A DNA stretch of 64,000 nt. Source: Pseudoduganella albidiflava. Its GTDB lineage: Bacteria; Pseudomonadota; Gammaproteobacteria; Burkholderiales; Burkholderiaceae_D. Below the pieces are notes generated by a model. The model ran no database searches and had not been told where the DNA came from. It worked only from the letters and a program-made list of their open reading frames with translations. Each line of letters starts with the position of its first letter. The stretch's first letter is position 1. Shown here one piece after another: positions 11,876 to 21,073 of this stretch. The DNA is taken from the NCBI RefSeq assembly GCF_004322755.1, contig NZ_CP036401.1, positions 1,736,001-1,800,000 of the forward strand. The letters run 5' to 3'. Both the position numbers and the translations under genes were made by a program.

Positions 11876-13104
11876 CGCGCCGGCTCCGCCAGCAGCAGTT
11901 CGGCGAACGCGGCCATCTGCTCGTCCGGCGCATCGCTGCCGAACTTTTGCCGGTACAGCCGCGAGAACACGTCGGCCGGCTGCAGTTGCGCGAGCTGGTC
12001 CAGCGAGACTGCCGCCTCGTCGAGGGAACCGCCGCGGCGCGCGCTGCTGGTCTCGATCTTCGCCAGCCGCACGTGCTTGCCTTCCAGGGCCGCCTCGATG
12101 CGGGCACGCAGGCCGGGCTCGGGGGCGTCCAGTAGCACGCGCACTTCCAGGTAAGGCTGCGCATACGCTGGCGCCAGCGGAAAGTCGAGCGCTTCCAGTT
12201 CGTCGAGCACCTGGTCGAGCGGCGCGGGCCGCGTCGGCACGCGCAGCAGGTGGACCGCGCGCGGCACCGGAACGGCCACCGTTTCGCGCAGGGCACCGCC
12301 GTCGAGGTCGACGCGCAGCACCTGGTGCTGGTAATGCACTTCGGAGAACGACAGCGGCAGCGGGCTGCCGCAATAGCGGATGTGGGCATGGCGGCCGATC
12401 TGCTGGGCCAGGTGCAGGTGGCCCAGCGCCGCATAGGCGATCGACGGGCCGAAGATCCCGGCCGGCAGCATCTCGGTGCCGCCGATGACGATGCGGCGTT
12501 CCGAATCGGCCGACATCTGCCCATCGACCATGTGGCAGTGGCCCATCGCCACGATGGCCTGGCCGGGCTGGCGCAGCGCCTCGGCATGGGCCAGCGCCCG
12601 CTGGTACAGTTCGGCGATGCCGGCCAGGTACGGGTCGCCGCCGCCTTCCACGCGCGGCACGTCGGATGGCCGCAGGAACGGCACTGCCAGGCACCAGGCG
12701 GCCACCGCGCCGTCGCGGTTGGTCAGCGGGTGCACCAGGCGGGCCACGTCGATCGCGCCATCGGCCGTGCGCTCGACATTGCCGACCACGCGCGTGCCCA
12801 GTTCCTCGAGCAGCGGGCCGGGCGCGTCGATGCGGCCGGGCGAGTCGTGGTTGCCGGCCACCAGCATGATGTCCAGCCCGGGCGCGGCGGCCCTGGCCTG
12901 GCGCAGGAAGTGGTACAGCTGGCGCTGCGACGCGGCGGACGGATTGGCATTGTCGAACACGTCGCCGGCGATCAGCAGCGCGTCAGCCTGTTCGGCAACG
13001 ATCGTATCGAGGAGCCAGTCGAGGAAGCACTGGTGTTCGTAGTGGCGGTCGAAACTGTGGAGCGACTGGCCGAGGTGCCAGTCGGAAGTGTGCAGCAGGC
13101 GCAT
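11872..13104 (-). CDS. sbcD: Exonuclease subunit SbcD (Mre11-like nuclease)
   Basis: 410 residues, the metallophosphoesterase subunit of SbcCD. Metal-binding motifs are all present: HTSDWHLG near the N-terminus, LLIAGDVFDNANPS, LVAGNHDSPGR, then AMGHCHMVDG and ALGHLHLAQ. It is upstream of sbcC and overlaps it by 4 bases, the standard operon. Length matches the family (about 400). Confidence 0.95.
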
Positions 13105-13223
13105 GAAGGTACCAGACGAAGCGAAGGCTCGATGGAGGGGTGGGCCGGAAGCGCGACAGTGTAGCGCATCCCGGCCGTGGCGGATAGCGCCGCCTCCGCC
13201 GTGGCTGGCAGCCGGGCGCCGGA

Positions 13224-13973
13224 TCAGCCGGGTGTCGCGGCTGCCTTGCTGCGCCGGCGCGCCGCGGCCGCCAGCAGTACCATGCCGGCGCCCAGCATCG
13301 CGTACGTGGACGGTTCCGGCACGGTCACGACCAGGTTATAGTCGAATCGCTGGGCCAGCCCGGTGCCATCGCCCAGCAGGGTCGGATCCACGTCCGGCGC
13401 CACTTTCCAGTCAAAGATCGAAAAGCCTTTTGTCAGCGGGTCCGCGTAATAGGCGGTGGCCGGCTCCAGGACGGACTTGATGCCGAACTGGTCGGCCGCC
13501 GTGAACACGTATTGCTGGATGGTGGCCAGGTCGCCGTACGTGTCGGGATCGAAACTGATGCTCTGGTAGAAGCGCTTCGTGGTGCGGCCGGCACCATCCG
13601 TATCCGACAGGATCTGCGAGCTGACCTGGCCGATCGCGTCCAGGCTGTACACCTGCCCGTCCAGCCGCAGCGAGATCTGCAGGTCCGCATCGGTGGCTTG
13701 CATCCAGGTGTTGTCCACGCTGGTCATCACATTGGCGCTGTCGAAGACGCTCGTCACCGTCAGGTCGAACGCACGGCTGCCGACGATATCGCCTTCCGGG
13801 AACAGGCCCGGCAAGTTGAATGCCGCGGTCGACCCGGCGGTGTGGGTGGTGATCGTGTAGATATCGGCCATTGCCGAGGAGCAGGCCAGCGCGGCCAGCA
13901 GGGCCGCGGTGCCGCGCAGTGCCGCCGGCATACGGCGCCGCGGCAGCGAAGGGTGATCGAGGAAAGCATTCAT
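13224..13973 (-). CDS. PEP-CTERM sorting domain protein
   Basis: 249 residues. Signal peptide after a basic N-terminus (hydrophobic stretch ending ALACSSAMA), a beta-rich secreted domain of unknown function, and a classical PEP-CTERM tail: VPEPSTYAMLGAG, a hydrophobic helix and a basic end (AARRRSKAA). In this family the tail targets the protein to the EpsH/exosortase export system, usually linked to exopolysaccharide. AGGAG lies 7-8 bases before the ATG. No exosortase gene is in the window. Confidence 0.85.
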   Translation of the reverse strand: MNAFLDHPSLPRRRMPAALRGTAALLAALACSSAMADIYTITTHTAGSTAAFNLPGLFPEGDIVGSRAFDLTVTSVFDSANVMTSVDNTWMQATDADLQISLRLDGQVYSLDAIGQVSSQILSDTDGAGRTTKRFYQSISFDPDTYGDLATIQQYVFTAADQFGIKSVLEPATAYYADPLTKGFSIFDWKVAPDVDPTLLGDGTGLAQRFDYNLVVTVPEPSTYAMLGAGMVLLAAAARRRSKAAATPG

Positions 13974-14064
13974 CGTTAGGGCTCCTGAAAGTCAGGCCGC
14001 GGACGGCAACTGCGAAAAATATACATGGATGAGCATTTCCGGGGCGCACTGTTAAGGCCGTTCG

Positions 14065-16308
14065 TCACGCCACGGCGCCCGGCTGCAGCCCGGCCAGCGT
14101 GCCGCCGGTACGGAAGGTATTGCGGCCGGCCTGCTTGGCTTCGTACAGCAGCGCGTCGGCGCGCGCCAGCAGCCCGGCCGCGTCGAGGTCGCCGCCAGCA
14201 TAGAAGGCGACGCCGATGCTGGTCGAGATATCGGCCCGCACGCCATCCAGGTCGAACGGCGCGGCCACCGCGGCCACCAGCTTGGCCGCGGTGCGCTCGG
14301 CATCCTCGCAGCGGTGCAGGCGTTCCAGGATGACGGTGAATTCGTCGCCGCCCAGCCGTGCCACCGTGTCGGTATCGCGCAGCGCATGGGTCAGGCGGCC
14401 GGCGAATGCCTTCAGCAGCGCATCGCCCACCGCGTGGCCGTGGGTATCGTTGACGGGCTTGAAGCGGTCGATATCCATGTACATCACCGCCATCAGGGAA
14501 CCGTTCGCGCGGCTGTGTTCCATCGCGGCACCCAGCCGGTCCATGAAGCCCGCACGGTTCGTCAGGCCCGTCAGCGCATCGATGGTGGACAGGCGCAGCA
14601 GGTGCTGCTTCTCGCGCCGCAGCGCGGTAACGTCGGTGCGCACCACATGGAAGCCGACCACGGCGCCGTGCTCGTCGTCCCACTGCGGTATGTAGCGTAC
14701 CTCGAAGCTGCGCGCGCTGCCGTCCGGCTGCGCATCCTCGACTTCCTCGAACGCGACAGTCTCGCCGGCCAGCACCCGCCGCACCCATGGTTGCAAGCTC
14801 GCATAGCGCCGCTCGCCGATGATGTCGCGCGCGCGCCGGCCGATCGCCTGCACGCCCATGCGCGTGAATTCCTGTTCGTAGACCAGGTTCTGGAAGCGGT
14901 ACACCTCGTCGGTGTCGACGTAGGCGATCATGGCCGGCATCATGTCGGCCAGCATGCGCAGGCGCGCCTGCTGCTGCCGGCTTGCCAGCTCGGCCTGCTT
15001 GCGGGCCGTGATGTCGCGCGTGGTGACGGCCACGCCGTCGTCGATCGCCACGATCTGGTGCTGCAGCCAGCGTGGCGTGCCGGTGCGGGTTTCGAATTCC
15101 TCTTCCAGCGGCTGGCCCGTGTCGAGCACGCGGCGGTACTTGTCGAGGAAGCCTTCGGCGCGCCACGCCGGCACCAGCGCGCCGATGCGGTGGCCCAGCA
15201 GCGCGGCGCGCGGGTGGCCGAGGATGGCGGCGCCCCGCTCGTTGACATCGACCAGGATGAAGTCGCCGCCGCAGGCTTCGCGGCAAGCCTTGAGCAGGAA
15301 TACCGCATCGAGGCTGGCATCGGCCGCGGCGCGCAGCTGGCGCTGCGCTTCGTGCGCCGCCTGCGTGCTGTCGCGCAGGCGCCGCGCCTGCTGCATCAGG
15401 GCCGCCACGAAGGCCAGCACGACGGCCGAAGCGATGGCGGCGGCGGCCACGTAGATCGCGCGGCGCCGCTCGAAGCGGGCCAGCGCATGCGCCTTCGCGT
15501 GGCCGACGACGGCCGTCAGCGCGAAGCGGGGCATGTCGCGGAAGGCGTAGATGCGTTCGGTGCCGTCGACCGGGCGCCGCGCCACGGCTTCCTCCGCACC
15601 GCCTGCCGCATCGCCGCGCGCCGCGCTGAACGCCAGCGTGCCGTCATTGAACACGCGCTCGTCGATGCGATTGGTCGACAGGCCGGTATCCCTGCTCAGC
15701 AGGCCGACATAGCCGCCCGGCCCGGGCTCCAGGCGATCGTAGTCGTCGACGAAAAGCGCCGGGTCGACCAGTATCACGACGGCGCCGGCGAAGCGCCCGC
15801 CCGCGCCATCGAGGCGGCGGGCGATGCGGATGTGCCATGCATGCGAAGCGCCGGCGGCCGGATTGGAAAACTGCGCCGTGTCGCTGTGCGATCCGGCCAG
15901 GGCGCGGAACCAGCCTTCGGCCCCGGCCTGCGCGGCGAACCTGCCATGCAGGCTGGCGGCGAGCCGGCCATCCGCTCCGTACAATGCGACCGGCAGCGCC
16001 AGCCTGCGCGGCAGCAGCGACGCCAGCAGGCCATCGCGGCGCCCGAAATCCTGCACGCGCAACGCGCCTTCGGTTTCCTCGAACTTCAGCTTGAACAAAT
16101 GCGTCGCGTGCTCGACCTGGCGCAGCAGGAAGCCGGTGTTCTCGGCGAGGGTGCGGGCCTGCGCGTGGCTCTGCAACACCGCCTCGTGGCGTGCCGCGGC
16201 CCGTTCCTGGCGCACCTGCCAGTACACCGCGGCCCACATCGCCGCCAGTACCACGGCCGCGAATGCCGGCAGCAGCGCCGCCCGGTACAGCTCGCGCCAT
16301 GCGCTCAT
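14065..16308 (-). CDS. Membrane PAS-GGDEF diguanylate cyclase
   Basis: 747 residues from the ATG at 16308, which has AAGGA five bases upstream; an in-frame GTG at 16323 is less likely. N-terminal membrane helix (LLPAFAAVVLAAMWAAVYW), a roughly 240-residue periplasmic sensor region, a second membrane helix (IYVAAAAIASAVVLAFVAAL), two PAS-like modules and a C-terminal GGDEF domain. The active-site RLGGDEF is intact and an inhibitory RxxD site (RDTD) sits five residues before it, so an active, feedback-inhibited c-di-GMP synthase is expected. A 12-bp tandem repeat lies just upstream of the start. Confidence 0.9.
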   Translation of the reverse strand: MSAWRELYRAALLPAFAAVVLAAMWAAVYWQVRQERAAARHEAVLQSHAQARTLAENTGFLLRQVEHATHLFKLKFEETEGALRVQDFGRRDGLLASLLPRRLALPVALYGADGRLAASLHGRFAAQAGAEGWFRALAGSHSDTAQFSNPAAGASHAWHIRIARRLDGAGGRFAGAVVILVDPALFVDDYDRLEPGPGGYVGLLSRDTGLSTNRIDERVFNDGTLAFSAARGDAAGGAEEAVARRPVDGTERIYAFRDMPRFALTAVVGHAKAHALARFERRRAIYVAAAAIASAVVLAFVAALMQQARRLRDSTQAAHEAQRQLRAAADASLDAVFLLKACREACGGDFILVDVNERGAAILGHPRAALLGHRIGALVPAWRAEGFLDKYRRVLDTGQPLEEEFETRTGTPRWLQHQIVAIDDGVAVTTRDITARKQAELASRQQQARLRMLADMMPAMIAYVDTDEVYRFQNLVYEQEFTRMGVQAIGRRARDIIGERRYASLQPWVRRVLAGETVAFEEVEDAQPDGSARSFEVRYIPQWDDEHGAVVGFHVVRTDVTALRREKQHLLRLSTIDALTGLTNRAGFMDRLGAAMEHSRANGSLMAVMYMDIDRFKPVNDTHGHAVGDALLKAFAGRLTHALRDTDTVARLGGDEFTVILERLHRCEDAERTAAKLVAAVAAPFDLDGVRADISTSIGVAFYAGGDLDAAGLLARADALLYEAKQAGRNTFRTGGTLAGLQPGAVA

Positions 16309-16345
16309 TCCATCCTTCCCCACCGGTTCTCCGCTGATTGTTTGG

Positions 16346-16405
16346 CTTGTCGGGCTGCCTGTCGGGCTGCTTGTCGGGCTGAACGTTCGGCTGACTGCTG
16401 CGCTG
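16346..16405. repeat. 12-bp tandem repeat upstream of the diguanylate cyclase
   Basis: Five units based on CTTGTCGGGCTG; units 1-3 (16346-16381) differ by one base, units 4-5 are degenerate. It begins 38 bases upstream of the minus-strand cyclase start, in the divergent gap with the DUF2804 gene. Confidence 0.85.
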
Positions 16406-16548
16406 CTGGCTGATGATTGCTTACCCGCCAGTATTTTGCCCGGAATCGCCGCGTTCAGCAGGAACGGTGCGGCGCACCGCCAACATCCCTTAGAATGGGC
16501 TGCTCACCAGAGGAACCATCGCCTTGACAGAATTGAACCCCATGTTGC

Positions 16549-16578
16549 CGCGCTGGCCATGTGCGCGCTGGCCATGTG
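16549..16578. repeat. 15-bp direct repeat, two copies
   Basis: CGCGCTGGCCATGTG occurs twice in direct tandem, 26 bases before the DUF2804 start. Confidence 0.85.
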
Positions 16579-16603
16579 ATTTGCCGGCCGCGGAGCGCGG
16601 CGC

Positions 16604-17596
16604 ATGAATGCCGTGCCCGCCATGCTGCCGCCCGCGCCGGAACGCATCGTCGGTGCCGACGGCCAGCCCGTGCTGGGCCGCCATGCCGGCATCCTGCGCG
16701 GCTGCGACTGGGAGCGCCTGGCGCCGCCGTACGCGCGCGGCGCGCTGTGGCGCCGGTTGCACCACAAGCGCTGGCACTACGTGGCGCTGGCGGCCGAGCA
16801 GATGTTCTGCGCCGTCGCCATCGCCGACCTGGGCTGGATGACCAGCTGTTTCGCCTACGCCTTCGAGCGCGGCGACGGCGACATGCTGGCCAACTTCGCG
16901 CAGGATGGCTGGCCCGGGCGCTTCTCGGCCTCGCTGGCCGCCGACGCGGGCGGCACCAGCACCTTCTCGCGCCGCGGCGTGTTCATCGAACTGGGGCCGG
17001 CCGGGCTGTCGCTGCGCAGTCCCTGGCTGGAAATCGATGCCTGCTTCGGCACCGCGCCGGCGCCGGCGCTGGTCGCTTCGGGCCTCGTCAAGGGCGGTGC
17101 CGTGCATGCCACGCAGAAGACCGGTGGCCTGCCGCTGGAAGGCGAGGCGCGCACGTGGCGCGGCGAGTACCCGCTGCACGGCGGCACCGCCAGCATCGAC
17201 TATTCGAATGGACTGCTGGCGCGGCGCACGGCCTGGCGCTGGGCTTCCGGCCACGGCGCCGGCGTGGGCTTCAACCTGCAGGCCGGCTTCTTCGGCGCCC
17301 ACGAAAATGCGCTGTGGCTGGACGGCGGCCTGTTTCCGCTGGGGCCGGCCCGCTTCATCCATGCGGCCGACGATCCGCTGGAACCGTGGCGCGTGTTTAC
17401 CGAGGACGATTGCCTCGACCTCGTGTTCACGCCCGTCGCCGCGCGGCGCGACCAGCGCAACCTGCGCATCGCCGCGAACCGCTATGTGCAGCCGCTCGGC
17501 ACGTTCTCCGGCTGGGTGCGCAGCGCGCCCGACGCGCCGAAGCGCATGGTGAGCAACCTGGCCGGCGTCACCGAACAGCACTTCGCGCGCTGGTGA
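16604..17596 (+). CDS. DUF2804 domain-containing protein
   Basis: 330 residues, soluble, no signal peptide. The pattern of Trp/Gly-rich beta motifs (RWHYVALAAEQMFCAVAIADLGW, FNLQAGFFGAHENALWLDGG, LGTFSGWV) fits the DUF2804 family, whose biochemical role is not established. GGAG precedes the ATG. The stop is 4 bases before the next gene, so the two are probably co-transcribed. Confidence 0.75.
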   Translation: MNAVPAMLPPAPERIVGADGQPVLGRHAGILRGCDWERLAPPYARGALWRRLHHKRWHYVALAAEQMFCAVAIADLGWMTSCFAYAFERGDGDMLANFAQDGWPGRFSASLAADAGGTSTFSRRGVFIELGPAGLSLRSPWLEIDACFGTAPAPALVASGLVKGGAVHATQKTGGLPLEGEARTWRGEYPLHGGTASIDYSNGLLARRTAWRWASGHGAGVGFNLQAGFFGAHENALWLDGGLFPLGPARFIHAADDPLEPWRVFTEDDCLDLVFTPVAARRDQRNLRIAANRYVQPLGTFSGWVRSAPDAPKRMVSNLAGVTEQHFARW

Positions 17597-17600
17597 CGCC

Positions 17601-20042
17601 ATGAGCATCCGCCACCTCGACCGCCTGTTCGAACCGCGCTCCGTGGCCATCATCGGCGCATCGCGGCGGCCAGGGCGGCTCGGCACCACGGTGCTGGACA
17701 ACATGGCCGGCAGCGGCTTCGCCGGCGCGCTGTGGCCCGTCAATCCCAAGTACGACACGCTGCTCGGCATCCCCTGCCATGCCAGGGTGGCGGCGCTGCC
17801 GGCCGCGCCGGATCTCGCCGTGATCTGCACGCCGCCCGAGACGGTGCCGGGCCTGGTGGCGGAACTGGGCGCGCGCGGCACCCGCGCGGCGATCGTGCTG
17901 ACGGCGCTGCCGCCGCAGCTGCGCACGGCCATGCTGAAGGCCGCGCGGCCGCACCTGCTGCGCATCCTCGGCCCGGGCGGCATCGGGCTGATCGGCCCGG
18001 CGGCGGGCGTCAACGCCAGCGTCGCGCACACCGGCGCGCGGACGGGCCGCACCGCCTTCGTGTCGCAATCGGGCATGCTGATGACGGCCGTGCTGGACTG
18101 GGCGCGGCAGCACCAGATCGGTTTTTCACGCGTGGTCTCGGTGGGCGAGGGCGGCGATGTCGACGTGGCCGACCTGCTCGACTGGCTGGCCGGCGATGCC
18201 GACACGCAGGCCATCGTGCTGCACATCGAGAGTATCGGCGGGACACGCAATGGTGCACGCAAGTTCATGTCGGCCGCCCGCATCGCCGCGCGCGGCAAGC
18301 CGGTCGTGGTGCTCAAGTCGGGCCGCGGGGACGGGCGCGAAGACCTGGTGGTGGATGCGGCGATCCGCCGCGCCGGCATGCTGCGCGTGTATTCGTCGGC
18401 CGACCTGTTCGACGCGGTGCAGACAGTGGCGCGCGCCCGCCCGCTGGGCGGCGAACGGCTGGCCGTCGTCAGCAACGCGGCCAGCCTGGGCCTGCTGGCC
18501 ACCGACGCGCTGGCGTGGACCGGCGGCCAGCTGGCGCCGTTGTCGCCGGCCACGCTGCGCGCGCTGAAACCGGTGGCGGCGGAAGGCGTGGCGGCCGCCA
18601 ACCCGCTCGATATCGGCGCCCGCGCGGACACCGCCGGGCACGTGGCGGCGGTGCGTGCGCTGCTCGACGAACCGCAGGCCGACGCGCTGCTGCTGGTGCA
18701 CGTGCCCACGCCGGCCGCCGGCAGCAGCGACGTGGCGCGCGCGCTGGCGCCGCTGGTGCGCGCGGCGCGGCAGACCGTGCTGTCATGCTGGCTGGGCGGC
18801 GACGAGGCGGCCGATGCGCGGGCCGTATTCGCCGATGCCGGGCTGGCCACCTACGACACGCCGGAAAAAGCGGTGCGGGCATTCCGGCAGATCGTGCAGT
18901 ACCGGCGCAACCAGGCCTTGCTGATCGAGGTGCCGGCCGGAGTGCCGGCCGCCGGCGAAGCGGAACGGGCGGCGGCGCGCGCCATCGTGGCCGCTGCCCG
19001 CCATGCCGGCCGCGCCACGCTGGACGATGGCGAATGCGCCAGCGTGCTGTCTGCCTACGGCGTGCAGGGCGGGGTGCAATGCGGCGGGCAATGTGACGGA
19101 CAATCGGGCCTGCCGTCCGGCGAACCTGCGGCCGGCGAGGCACCGCTGCTGCGCATCGCAGTGCACACGGACCCCGTATTCGGCCCGGCCCTCGAATTCG
19201 GGCTGGGCGGCGCCGCCGGCCGCGTGGCGCGCGACCGGGCCGCCGGCCTGCCGCCGTTGAACATGGTACTGGCGCGCGATATCGTGGCGCGCACCCGCGC
19301 CGGTGCCGCGCTCGGCGGCACGGAAGCCGTGTGCCGCGCGCTGGTACAGGTGGCCGACCTGGTGACGGACCTGGCCGACGTGGTCGAACTGGAACTGGAT
19401 CCGGTGCAGGTGGTGGCGGCGGGCGATCCGCGCGGCGCCACGCTGGCCGCGCTGGGTGCCCGCATCGTGCTCGGCCCGCCGCGCCCCGAATCCGCGCTGG
19501 CGATCCGGCCCTACCCGCAGGCACTGGCCGAAACGGTGGACTGGCAAGGCGCCCCGCTGGTGCTGCGGCCGATCCGGCCCGAGGATGCGCCGGCCCACGT
19601 GCGCTTCTTCGCCGCGCTCGATCCGGAAGACGTGCGGCTGCGCTTTTTTTCCGCGTTGCGCGAACTGCCGCCGGCGCAGCTGGCGCGGCTTACGCAGATC
19701 GACTATGACCGCGCGATGGCGTTCATCGCCACGCGGCCTGGCGCCGATGGCACCGCCGAAACGCTCGGCGTGGTGCGCGCGGTGGCCGATCCGGACGAGC
19801 GCCGCGCCGAGTTCGCGATCGTGGTGCGCTCGGATTTGAAGGGCAAGGGACTGGGGGTGATCCTGTTCCGCAAGCTGGTCGACTATTTCCGCGCGCGCGG
19901 CACCGGCAGCCTGACAGGCGACGCGCTGGCTGAAAATGTTGGAGTGCAGAAACTGGTGCGCCGGTTCGGCGGCACGGTGCAGCCGGGGAACGAGCCGGGC
20001 ACCGTGGCGCTGGTCGTCCCATTGCATGGGAATTCATCTTAG
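17601..20042 (+). CDS. Pat/AcuA-like NDP-forming acyl-CoA ligase-GNAT fusion with reduced ATP-grasp domain
   Basis: 813 residues. Order: CoA-binding Rossmann domain (EPRSVAIIGASRRPGRLG), succinyl-CoA-ligase-like domains (to about 460), a remnant of the ATP-grasp domain (about 460-630), and a C-terminal GNAT acetyltransferase (about 645-800). Full-length relatives such as E. coli YfiQ/Pat have about 880 residues. Here the ATP-grasp lobe that normally holds the ATP-binding Lys and Gly loop is replaced by a short Gly/Gln/Cys linker encoded by 12-bp repeats; the sequence resumes at HTDPVFGPALEFG. ATP-dependent ligase activity is therefore unlikely, and a protein-lysine acetyltransferase role is more plausible. 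Follows the DUF2804 gene by 4 bases. Confidence 0.85.
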   Translation: MSIRHLDRLFEPRSVAIIGASRRPGRLGTTVLDNMAGSGFAGALWPVNPKYDTLLGIPCHARVAALPAAPDLAVICTPPETVPGLVAELGARGTRAAIVLTALPPQLRTAMLKAARPHLLRILGPGGIGLIGPAAGVNASVAHTGARTGRTAFVSQSGMLMTAVLDWARQHQIGFSRVVSVGEGGDVDVADLLDWLAGDADTQAIVLHIESIGGTRNGARKFMSAARIAARGKPVVVLKSGRGDGREDLVVDAAIRRAGMLRVYSSADLFDAVQTVARARPLGGERLAVVSNAASLGLLATDALAWTGGQLAPLSPATLRALKPVAAEGVAAANPLDIGARADTAGHVAAVRALLDEPQADALLLVHVPTPAAGSSDVARALAPLVRAARQTVLSCWLGGDEAADARAVFADAGLATYDTPEKAVRAFRQIVQYRRNQALLIEVPAGVPAAGEAERAAARAIVAAARHAGRATLDDGECASVLSAYGVQGGVQCGGQCDGQSGLPSGEPAAGEAPLLRIAVHTDPVFGPALEFGLGGAAGRVARDRAAGLPPLNMVLARDIVARTRAGAALGGTEAVCRALVQVADLVTDLADVVELELDPVQVVAAGDPRGATLAALGARIVLGPPRPESALAIRPYPQALAETVDWQGAPLVLRPIRPEDAPAHVRFFAALDPEDVRLRFFSALRELPPAQLARLTQIDYDRAMAFIATRPGADGTAETLGVVRAVADPDERRAEFAIVVRSDLKGKGLGVILFRKLVDYFRARGTGSLTGDALAENVGVQKLVRRFGGTVQPGNEPGTVALVVPLHGNSS
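19062..19109 (+). repeat. 12-bp coding tandem repeat inside the Pat-like gene
   Basis: Four units in frame encode VQGG, VQCG, GQCD, GQSG (residues 488-503). They sit exactly where the ATP-binding part of the ATP-grasp domain is missing. Confidence 0.8.
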
Positions 20043-20173
20043 TCCGGTCGGAAACTCCGCAGCCAACCTTGCGCTGTGTCAAAGTGTCCATGTCGCTGTT
20101 CTTTACACTTTGGTTCTGCGAGTTGTCGAGCGACGGCATCGCATGGAGACAACCGGCGATCGCTTATTGTCAA

Positions 20174-20261
20174 ATGAAGGTCACATGAAGGTCACATGAA
20201 GGCCACATGAAGGTCACGTGGAGGTCACATAGAGGTGACATAAAGGTGACATAACGATCGC
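20174..20261. repeat. 11-bp tandem repeat upstream of the helical protein gene
   Basis: Eight units based on ATGAAGGTCAC, drifting to ATAAAGGTGAC at the 3' side, ending 26 bases before the next start codon. Apart from this array the 20043-20287 gap shows nothing else recognisable. Confidence 0.9.
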
Positions 20262-20287
20262 ATAAACCTATAAAACCGGGAGCGACA

Positions 20288-20965
20288 ATGTTAACCGCCA
20301 CTTATACGCTGGTCGCGCTTTCTGTCGAACAAGCCAATGTTCGGCTCAGTGTGCTTTCTTTCCAGAAATACGTGCAATCGACGCTGACCCGCCAGCAGAG
20401 CCTCACGCTGGCCCAGCTTGAATACGCATGCGAAACGCTGGAGCGCCTGTACCAGGCCTGCAGCTGGCGCAAGGTGGAGCTGTACCTGATCCCCGCGCTG
20501 CGCCAGGCCACCCAGCGCGCCGACCAGTTGCTGGACGAACTGTCGCGCCTGAACGGCCTCGCGCTCGACGTGGTGCGCCGCCTGAAAGACCGGGCGGCGC
20601 CGCGCCACGAGGAGGGCGGGGACCCGGGCCAGGACCCGCAGATCGCCCATGTCGCCACGTTTTGCGAGGCGATCGACAGCTTTTGCACGACCCTGCTGCA
20701 AAGGCTGGAAAAGGAAGAGAAGGAATTGTTCGCCATCGCCCGCAGTGCGATCTGCGGCGATGCGTGGTTTGCCATCGCCAACAAGCTGCTGGCGCACGAT
20801 GCCCAGGTTGCCGAGGCCCGCCGCAGCGGGACGGACGACGCCACCGTGATCTCCCTCGTGCCGCGGCTGGCGCCGCCGGCCGAGCCGGTGGATGCGATCG
20901 ACGTGCGCATGCCCGCGGTGAGGGCGCGCGCCCGGGCCTTGCCGCGCGTCGCCGGCGCCGACTGA
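20288..20965 (+). CDS. Hypothetical all-helical protein, hemerythrin-like
   Basis: 225 residues, strongly helical, no signal peptide. The second half (CTTLLQRLEKEEKELFAIAR and then WFAIANKLLAHD) has the spacing of a hemerythrin HHE domain, but the His of the usual LxxHxxxEE motif is Arg here, so iron binding is doubtful. GGGAG lies upstream of the ATG. Function unknown. The 11-bp repeat array ends just before its start. Confidence 0.65.
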   Translation: MLTATYTLVALSVEQANVRLSVLSFQKYVQSTLTRQQSLTLAQLEYACETLERLYQACSWRKVELYLIPALRQATQRADQLLDELSRLNGLALDVVRRLKDRAAPRHEEGGDPGQDPQIAHVATFCEAIDSFCTTLLQRLEKEEKELFAIARSAICGDAWFAIANKLLAHDAQVAEARRSGTDDATVISLVPRLAPPAEPVDAIDVRMPAVRARARALPRVAGAD

Positions 20966-21073
20966 GCCGTTGCCGGCCGTGCCTGTGGTTCTGCCGGTCG
21001 CGGCCGCAGGATGCGACGCCGCGAAAACCGGTGCTGCGCTATGATGGCGGTTTTGATCCATCCATAGCACATC

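Noticed and set aside
11876..12694. N-terminal extension of SbcC
   Set aside because: Frame is open by chance over the sbcD gene; the Walker A start at 11875 with ATGA overlap is the family start.
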